Source of the DNA: AA29 sp041481445
GTDB lineage: Bacteria; Acidobacteriota; Vicinamibacteria; Fen-336
Assembly (NCBI GenBank): GCA_041481445.1
Contig: JBGPBV010000026.1
Span: 1 to 59,227 of the forward strand
Length of the DNA: 59,227 bases
Direction: 5' to 3'
Part shown: positions 54,225 to 59,227 of the stretch, piece by piece
Position numbering within the stretch: position 1 is the stretch's first letter
How the letters are laid out: the number at the start of each line of letters is the position of its first letter
Program-made: the position numbers and the translations under genes
The notes under the pieces: generated by a model
Told to the model about the DNA's origin: nothing
Databases searched by the model: none
What the model saw: only the letters and a program-made list of their open reading frames with translations

Positions 54225-54715
54225 TGGTCGCGAAGGGGCCGGCGGGGCCGAAGGTCTTGCCGGGCGCGACGCCGGCGGCGGATTCGGAGGTGCCGGCGGG
54301 CGCGAAGCCGGGCCGGGCCGCGCACGCGTGGAGCGGCCTGATCGAGCGCATCCGCGGGCCACGAGCGGGCACGGAAGGGGAGGACATGGCCTGCCGTCAC
54401 CTGGAGGCGCAGGGCTTCACGATCCTGGCCCGCAACTTCCGCTGCCGGTCGGGCGAGGTGGATGTCATCGCGCGCGAGGGCGCGGTCACCGTGTTCGTCG
54501 AGGTCAAGCATCGCCGCGGCGCGGGCCACGGCGCCGGGCACGAGAGCGTGACGTTCGGCAAGCGCCGCCGGATCGTGCGCGCGGCGCGGCTGTTCGCATC
54601 CGGCCGGGGCCTTTCGGAGTCACCGCTGCGCTTCGACGTGGTCTCGATCGACGAGACCGAGGGTCAGCCGCGCATCCGGCACGATCGCGGGGCGTTCGAC
54701 GCGGATGGCGGATGA
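54221..54715 (+). CDS. yraN: UPF0102 (YraN) nuclease-like protein
   Basis: 164 residues from the ATG at 54221, which overlaps the cysS stop (ATGA) and is preceded by GGAGG 8 nt upstream; the ATG at 54206 is in frame but less well placed. The core matches YraN: GEDMACRHLEAQGFTILARNFRCRSGEVDVIAREGAVTVFVEVKHRRG, a restriction-endonuclease-like fold with the E-x-D and E-V-K residues. A Pro/Ala-rich leader of about 45 residues is extra. Function is not established. Confidence 0.92.
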   Translation: MMVAKGPAGPKVLPGATPAADSEVPAGAKPGRAAHAWSGLIERIRGPRAGTEGEDMACRHLEAQGFTILARNFRCRSGEVDVIAREGAVTVFVEVKHRRGAGHGAGHESVTFGKRRRIVRAARLFASGRGLSESPLRFDVVSIDETEGQPRIRHDRGAFDADGG

Positions 54716-54719
54716 CGCA

Positions 54720-54737
54720 ACTCGGTCCGGACCGAGT
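54720..54737. terminator. Perfect 18-nt palindrome downstream of yraN
   Basis: ACTCGGTCCGGACCGAGT is an exact inverted repeat between convergent yraN and tRNA-Gly. It could be a bidirectional terminator without a T-run, or a protein site. A second short inverted repeat (CCGTCC-TG-GGACGG, 54762-54775) follows. Confidence 0.35.
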
Positions 54738-54828
54738 CGAGCTGAGTGCGCCGCTATCAACCCGTCCTGGGACGGATAAGTAGCGCGCTTGACGAAGTAG
54801 CGGGATTCGGGGCTTGCCTGCGGCGGCG

Positions 54829-54903
54829 TGGAGCGGGAAACGGGATTCGAACCCGCGACTTCGACCTTGGCAAGGTCGCACTCTACCACTGAGCTATTCC
54901 CGC
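54829..54903 (-). tRNA. tRNA-Gly (GCC)
   Basis: 75 nt with encoded CCA (minus strand, ending at 54829). Acceptor GCGGGAA pairs with TTCCCGC; the anticodon loop TTGCCAA gives GCC, reading GGC/GGU. D and T arms are normal (GGTTCGAATCC). Confidence 0.97.
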
Positions 54904-54917
54904 CCTGCCGAACGAGA

Positions 54918-54946
54918 ATTCTACGATCCCGCTCCACCAGGGTCAA
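54918..54946 (-). promoter_or_regulatory. Promoter of tRNA-Gly
   Basis: On the minus strand: TTGACC (54946-54941), 17-nt spacer, TAGAAT (54923-54918). The start is predicted about 8 nt before the tRNA. Confidence 0.75.
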
Positions 54947-54966
54947 GCGTGGAGCCATCTTCGGGG

Positions 54967-54995
54967 TTGTCCCCGGCCCTCGCGTCCTCTATATT
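54967..54995 (+). promoter_or_regulatory. Promoter of tRNA-Cys
   Basis: TTGTCC (54967-54972), 17-nt spacer, TATATT (54990-54995). The start is predicted near 55002, about 14 nt before the tRNA. It diverges from the tRNA-Gly promoter. Confidence 0.75.
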
Positions 54996-55015
54996 GTTGG
55001 GTCGGACTCGTCCGG

Positions 55016-55091
55016 GGTGGCGTAGCCAAGTGGTTAAGGCGGAGGTCTGCAAAACCTCTACTCAGCGGTTCAAATCCGCTCGCCACCTCCA
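55016..55091 (+). tRNA. tRNA-Cys (GCA)
   Basis: 76 nt with encoded CCA (55089-55091). Acceptor GGTGGCG pairs with CGCCACC, discriminator T. The anticodon loop CTGCAAA gives GCA. T arm AGCGG-TTCAAAT-CCGCT. Confidence 0.97.
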
Positions 55092-55191
55092 ACCTTCCCC
55101 TGACTTTCGAGGCTCGAGCGTGTCCCCCGTCGCCGGGGTCGCCGCCCAAGGCGTGCTATCGTCCTCCGCCGATCCTTCCGAGGAGTTCATT

Positions 55192-56490
55192 TTGCGCCTT
55201 CGCCTCTTTCTGATGGCGGTGTGCCTCTCGTGCCTGAGCGGGCTCTCCTGGGGAGCCTCCACTGAATTCACCTACCAGGGCTTCCTGCGATCGTCCACGG
55301 TGCCCGCGAATGGCACCTACGACATCGAGTGCGTGCTTTTCGACGCGCCCAGCAGCGGCACGCAGGTCGGACTGCCGGTCACGAACAACGCGGTCACGGT
55401 GACGAACGGCTTGTTCACCGTGCCGCTCGACTTCGGCATCGCGGCCTTCCGCGGCCCGGATCGGTGGCTCGAGGTGCATGTCCGTGCGACCGGGGACCCG
55501 GGCTTCACGGTCCTGACCCCGCGGCAGAAGCTGACGGCGACCCCCTACGCGCTCGCCTTGCCCTATCTGCGAACGGAAGCGTCCATGAACGGGCCGAGCT
55601 TCCTCAGCGCGAACGTGATCGCCGGCGCGCCCGTGAACGCCTTCGCGAACGGGGTCACCGGTGTGGTGATCGCGGGCGGAGGAGCCACGAACGGCTTCCC
55701 GCAGACCATCAACGCGAACTACTCGAGCATCCTCGGCGGCTACAGCAACACCATCACGGGGAGCGGGTTCCAATCGACGATCGCGGGCGGGGTCGGCAAT
55801 ACCGCGAGCGCATCCACCGTGGCCATCGGCGGGGGGCAGTCGAACACGGCGGGGGGGCAGTTCGGCACCGTGGGCGGCGGGATCGGCAACCAGGCGTCCG
55901 CTCCGTACGCGACGGTGGCCGGCGGCAACACGAACATCGCCTCCGCACAGAGCTCGTTCGTGGCCGGCGGGGATCACAACACCGCCTCCGGCACCACCTC
56001 GTTCGCCGCCGGTAACCGCGCCAAGGCGACCATGGCCGGGTCGTTCGTGTGGGGTGATTCGACCGCGGCCGACGTCACCTCCACCCGTGCCGACCAGATG
56101 ACCCTTCGCGCCACCGGGGGCGTGACCCTGACCGTGGACGCCACGAACGCGAACTCCGTCCCCGTGGGGACGCTCTACCGGGACAACATCGTCGCGGCCT
56201 GGGGGCGGGTGGCGGCGGACGGGACGCTGAGCGACGCCTTCAACGTCGCGTCCGTCACCCGCAACAGCGCCGGCAACTACACCGTGGTCCTCAACACCGC
56301 CTTCAGCGGCTCGGCCCTCGTGCCGGTGGTCTCGGTGGCCTATCTCTCGGGCGTTCAGCCCTCGACCGCGGCCACCCTCCGTATTGCCGCCACCCAGCTC
56401 ACATCGAACACGACCTTCTTCGTCTTCATCAACAATGGCAACTTCACCCCCGCCGATGCGTATTTCACCTTCGTCGTGACCGGGCGCTGA
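55192..56490 (+). CDS. Secreted protein with YadA-head-like 15-residue repeats
   Basis: 432 residues from a TTG at 55192, supported by AGGAG 6 nt upstream. Signal peptide 1-22 (LFLMAVCLSCLSGLSWGAS). Residues 25-125 form a beta-rich domain (FTYQGFLRSSTVPANGTYDIECVLFD ... PYALALPYL). From about 178 to 288 there are seven units of 15 residues of the type (I/V)xGGxxNxAS..., like the beta-roll of trimeric-autotransporter heads. A separate C-terminal domain (about 310-432) follows. No YadA anchor is present, so it is probably released or retained by another route. It starts 100 nt after tRNA-Cys. Confidence 0.8.
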   Translation: MRLRLFLMAVCLSCLSGLSWGASTEFTYQGFLRSSTVPANGTYDIECVLFDAPSSGTQVGLPVTNNAVTVTNGLFTVPLDFGIAAFRGPDRWLEVHVRATGDPGFTVLTPRQKLTATPYALALPYLRTEASMNGPSFLSANVIAGAPVNAFANGVTGVVIAGGGATNGFPQTINANYSSILGGYSNTITGSGFQSTIAGGVGNTASASTVAIGGGQSNTAGGQFGTVGGGIGNQASAPYATVAGGNTNIASAQSSFVAGGDHNTASGTTSFAAGNRAKATMAGSFVWGDSTAADVTSTRADQMTLRATGGVTLTVDATNANSVPVGTLYRDNIVAAWGRVAADGTLSDAFNVASVTRNSAGNYTVVLNTAFSGSALVPVVSVAYLSGVQPSTAATLRIAATQLTSNTTFFVFINNGNFTPADAYFTFVVTGR

Positions 56491-56564
56491 TCCGAAGGCA
56501 ATAAACGGCGCCTCTCCGCCTCCTTGGTTCATGACCGCGTGTGTCACGCGGACGGAGGAGGCAC

Positions 56565-57440
56565 ATGCGCACACACGCGTCGCTCACGATTGGTACCCGC
56601 CTGCTGCTGGCGTCCGTGCTCCTGGCCGTGGCCGCCGGCGTGGAGGCGGAGACGGCCGCCTGCACCCCGATCACGTCGGTGCCGTACGTCGTGACCAGCC
56701 CGGGCATCTACTGCCTGACCGGTGACCTCAGCACCAACATGGCGACCGGCGCCGCGATCGTCATCGCGGCCAGCAACGTCGTGCTCGACCTCAACGGGCA
56801 CCGGCTCGGGGGGGGCGCGGCCGGCCCGAGCACGAACGCGATCGGGATCCTGGGCATCCAGCGCAAGAACGTCACCATCCGGAACGGGACCGTGCGGGGC
56901 TTCGCGTCCGCCCTCCTGCTCTTCGCGGAGTCACCCTACACCGACTCGTCCGGCCACGTCGTCGAGGACCTGCGTGTGGATCAGATGACGCAGGTGGGTA
57001 TCGCCGTCTTCAGCGCGAACAGCATCGTGCGGAACAACTTCGTGACCAGCACCGGCGGCTCCACGGCCCACCCCGACATGGAGGCGCATGGGATCTCCGT
57101 CATCGGGTCGGGCAACCGCATCCTCGGCAACGACATCATCGATACGGTCGGCACGGGGACGGGCTCCGGCATCGGGATCGCGGTCCGCTTCAGCCTCGGC
57201 CTGGTCATCGCGGGGAACCGGATCTCCAACCGGATGGGGATGGGGTTGCCGGAGACGGGTCGGACTCGGGGTCTCCAGATCGGCGACGCGGTCGACGAGG
57301 TGCTCATCATCGGCAACACGTTCTCGCACCTCGACGACGGGATCGTCTGCTATCCCGGGAGCACCGGGAAGTACCGCGACACGCTGTCGTTCAACGTTGG
57401 CCTTCCCTTCGGCTGCACCAACGCCGGGAACAACAACTAG
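56565..57440 (+). CDS. Secreted right-handed beta-helix protein
   Basis: 291 residues; the ATG at 56565 follows GGAGGAGGCAC. Signal peptide about 1-28 (LLLASVLLAVAAGVEAETA). The mature protein shows parallel beta-helix turns: SNVVLDLNGHRLGG, KNVTIRNGTVRGFASALLL, HVVEDLRVDQMTQVGIAVFSANSIVRNNFV, GNRILGNDIIDTVG, LGLVIAGNRISNRMG, EVLIIGNTFSHLDDGI. Such helices bind or cleave polysaccharides, but no catalytic residues can be assigned. Two cysteines (PFGC near the end and TAACTP at the start) may close the fold. Confidence 0.82.
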   Translation: MRTHASLTIGTRLLLASVLLAVAAGVEAETAACTPITSVPYVVTSPGIYCLTGDLSTNMATGAAIVIAASNVVLDLNGHRLGGGAAGPSTNAIGILGIQRKNVTIRNGTVRGFASALLLFAESPYTDSSGHVVEDLRVDQMTQVGIAVFSANSIVRNNFVTSTGGSTAHPDMEAHGISVIGSGNRILGNDIIDTVGTGTGSGIGIAVRFSLGLVIAGNRISNRMGMGLPETGRTRGLQIGDAVDEVLIIGNTFSHLDDGIVCYPGSTGKYRDTLSFNVGLPFGCTNAGNNN

Positions 57441-57465
57441 CCGGCGGTCGTTCGGGCGCTGAGCG

Positions 57466-58824
57466 CTATTTCGGCCCTTCCGCGGTCTGGCTCTGCGCCC
57501 GCACCCGCCAGACCGTGTTCCCCACGTCGTCCGCGACCAGGAGGGCGCCCCCCTTGTCGATGGCGACACCGACCGGCCGGCCCATCGCATCGCCGCCTTC
57601 GGTGACGAAGCCGGTCAGGACGTCGATGGGCGGGCCCGCCGGGCGCCCGTCCGAGAAGGGGACGAAGACCACCTTGTAGCCGCTGCGCGGCTTGCGGTTC
57701 CAGGAGCCGTGCTGGCCGACGAACATCCCCTCGCGGAACGGCGCCGGCAGCGCGGTCTGGCCGGCGTAGGCGAGCCCGAGCGACGCCGTGTGGGGCCCGA
57801 GCGCGTAGTCGGGCGGGATCGCCGAGGCCTCGAGGTCGGGCCTTCGCGGCTTCACCCGCCAGTCCACGTTCGCGCCGTAATACGTGTAGGGCCAGCCGTA
57901 GAAGGCGCCCTCGCGGACGGAGGTCATGTAGTCGGGGACGAGGTCGCCGCCGAGCTCGTCGCGCTCGTTCACCGCGACCCACAACGCGCCCGTCTCCGGC
58001 TCCCAGGCCATGCCCACCGGGTTGCGGAGGCCGGAGGCGAAGACGCGATGGGCGCCGGTGGCCCGATCGACCTCCCACAGGGCCGCGCGTCCCTCCTCCT
58101 CCGCCATTCCGTGCTCGGCCGCGTTGCTGTTGGAGCCGACGGACACGTAGAGCCGGGTGCCGTCCGCGGACGCGGTGACGTTCTTGGTCCAGTGATGGTT
58201 CCGCTCGCCGGCGGGCAGCTCCACGAGCCTGGTGCCGGGCGCCGTGATCTCGGTCTGGCCCGCGGTGTAGGGGAAGCGGACCACGGCGTCGGTACAGGCG
58301 ACGTAGAGGTCGCTCCCCACCAGCACCATGCCGAACGGCGCGTTGAGGCCGGCGAGGAAGACCGTCCGCGTCTCCGCCACGCCGTCCCCGTCGGCGTCGC
58401 GCAGGAGCGAGATGCGGTTCGCGCTGGGCGCGGCCCCGCCCGCCTTCTTCTGGAAGTGCTTGAAGAACCATCCGCGGAGCCCGGTGTTGTCGCGAGGCCG
58501 TGGAGGGGCGTTGGTTTCCGCCACCAGCACGTCCCCGCTCGGCAGGACGTAGAGCCAGCGCGGATGCTCCAGGCCCTGGGCGAGTGCGTTGACCGCGGTG
58601 CCCTGGGCGCCGGCCGGGGTCGTGCCCGCCGGCCAGCCCCGGGCCTTCACGACGTTGATCATGGGGATGAAGGAATGGTCGGGCGGGGGCAGGGTGGGCT
58701 TGGGACCAGTCCCCGCGGTCACGGGCAGGTGCGCGGTGGCGCCGCAGGCCGAGGCGACGAGCGCGAGGACGATGGGGCCGTACCGGGAAGGGGGATGACC
58801 AACGGCATTCGAGGATCGAGTCAT
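57466..58824 (-). CDS. PQQ-type sugar (sorbosone-like) dehydrogenase lipoprotein
   Basis: 452 residues from the ATG at 58824, preceded by AACGAGG. A signal peptide with lipobox-like VASAC gives a Cys near residue 27. The six-bladed beta-propeller of the GSDH/sorbosone dehydrogenase family is marked by LAQGLEHPRWLYVLPSGDVLVAETN, GLNAPFGMVLVGSDLYVA, ERNHHWTKNVTASADGTRLYVSVGS, GLRNPVGMAWEPETGALWVAVNERDELG and GQHGSWNRKPRSGYKVVFVPF. It would oxidise aldoses at the cell surface with PQQ. No PQQ synthesis genes are in the window, so substrate and cofactor use are inferred from family. Confidence 0.85.
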   Translation of the reverse strand: MTRSSNAVGHPPSRYGPIVLALVASACGATAHLPVTAGTGPKPTLPPPDHSFIPMINVVKARGWPAGTTPAGAQGTAVNALAQGLEHPRWLYVLPSGDVLVAETNAPPRPRDNTGLRGWFFKHFQKKAGGAAPSANRISLLRDADGDGVAETRTVFLAGLNAPFGMVLVGSDLYVACTDAVVRFPYTAGQTEITAPGTRLVELPAGERNHHWTKNVTASADGTRLYVSVGSNSNAAEHGMAEEEGRAALWEVDRATGAHRVFASGLRNPVGMAWEPETGALWVAVNERDELGGDLVPDYMTSVREGAFYGWPYTYYGANVDWRVKPRRPDLEASAIPPDYALGPHTASLGLAYAGQTALPAPFREGMFVGQHGSWNRKPRSGYKVVFVPFSDGRPAGPPIDVLTGFVTEGGDAMGRPVGVAIDKGGALLVADDVGNTVWRVRAQSQTAEGPK

Positions 58825-58957
58825 GACGGGTACCTCGTTCCACCTGTAACGCATGTCGAGGCCGCGCTGACGCCGCGCTCCCCCCTCGCGGAGGACATGA
58901 CACGCCCGCGGTCCGCCCGACTCAGTAACGGGTGTACGTTGTCGAGAGGAGACCGCC

Positions 58958-59227
58958 ATGAGCGACCAGCCTTCCGAGCCCACGGGTCCTGATCTTGCAA
59001 AGGGCGTGCCCCTCGCCGACCTCGAGGACGCCCGGCCGCTCCTCGGGCACTTCCAGGGCGAGAGCGTCCTCCTCGTCCGGCAGGCGGGGGAGATCTTCGC
59101 CATCGGCGCCGCCTGCACCCACTACAGCGGGCCCCTGAACGAAGGCCTCGTCGTCGGGGACACCGTGCGCTGCCCCTGGCACCACGCCTGCTTCAGCCTC
59201 CGCACCGGAGAGGCGCTGCGGACGCCG
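58958..59227 (+). CDS. Rieske [2Fe-2S] domain protein, cut by the window end
   Basis: At least 90 residues, open at the right edge. The ATG at 58958 follows GAGAGGAG. Rieske cluster motifs are complete: CTHYSGPL (Cys53, His55) and CPWHHACFSL (Cys72, His75). The continuation ACFSLRTGEAL fits the N-terminus of AIFL/AIFM3-like FAD-dependent oxidoreductases carrying a Rieske domain, but the flavin domain lies outside the window. It is divergent from the sugar dehydrogenase. Confidence 0.88.
   Translation, partial: MSDQPSEPTGPDLAKGVPLADLEDARPLLGHFQGESVLLVRQAGEIFAIGAACTHYSGPLNEGLVVGDTVRCPWHHACFSLRTGEALRTP

Noticed and set aside
54814..55191. Upstream extension of the YadA-repeat protein across the tRNA genes
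   Set aside because: This part runs over tRNA-Gly and tRNA-Cys; the signal peptide and AGGAG point to the TTG at 55192.

Overview
The window is a compact, very GC-rich (estimated near 70% by eye) bacterial chromosome segment with no mobile elements, CRISPR arrays or rRNA. Gene content suggests an Acidobacteriota-like organism. The clues are the DUF1844 and DUF4388 proteins, a coaX-unknown-rlmD-comEC order, a B12 acyl-CoA mutase split into two subunits, GatCAB-type amidotransferase genes, and secreted proteins with beta-repeats. The phylum assignment is inference. I see typical sigma70 promoters (TTGNNN, 17 nt, TANNNT) at the three tRNAs and the 6S RNA, several -10 boxes placed so close to start codons that leaderless mRNAs are likely, and a strong tendency for neighbouring genes to overlap by 4 nt.

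Layout. 1-1430: a chimeric LemA/ankyrin remnant, a secreted protein and a YdjM-like membrane protein. 1474-9220: tRNA-Val, then a translation block thrS-infC-rpmI-rplT-pheS-pheT, a coiled-coil protein, zapA, 6S RNA and a tandem structured 97-nt repeat. 9269-15217: a PKD-domain reading frame running open into thiL, a DUF2062 protein, gatCA on the minus strand, and small membrane or metal-binding proteins. 15349-30636: a glycan/envelope region with one GT2 and three GT4 glycosyltransferases, an NAD-dependent epimerase, a GT-C-like membrane protein, a Wzx-type flippase, a polysaccharide deacetylase, an LPG-synthase-like membrane protein, a hexapeptide acyltransferase and an orphan Cache sensor. 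30688-34365: a B12-dependent acyl-CoA mutase whose residues match isobutyryl-CoA mutase rather than methylmalonyl-CoA mutase, with two unrelated genes between its subunits. 34448-43023: a response regulator followed by tightly overlapped valS-nadC-birA-coaX-unknown-rlmD. 43143-50130: comEC, DUF1844, a TPR/zinc-ribbon membrane protein, a DUF4388 protein and ribF. 50143-54715: a SpoIIAA/SpoIIAB/SpoIIE-like partner-switching trio, cysS and yraN. 54716-59227: tRNA-Gly and tRNA-Cys, two secreted repeat proteins, a PQQ-type sugar dehydrogenase lipoprotein and the start of a Rieske protein.

Functionally the window combines translation (four tRNA synthetases, ribosomal proteins, IF3, transamidation), cofactor supply (NAD, CoA, FAD, thiamine-PP, biotin attachment), cell division, envelope glycan assembly and stress-type signalling. 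The observations most worth following are the structured tandem repeat after 6S RNA, the ICM-type mutase signature, a ThrRS with no TGS domain beside a PheRS beta chain with no tRNA-binding OB domain, candidate ATA and CTG start codons at 4-nt gene overlaps, and convergent genes that share one CTAG as both stop codons.
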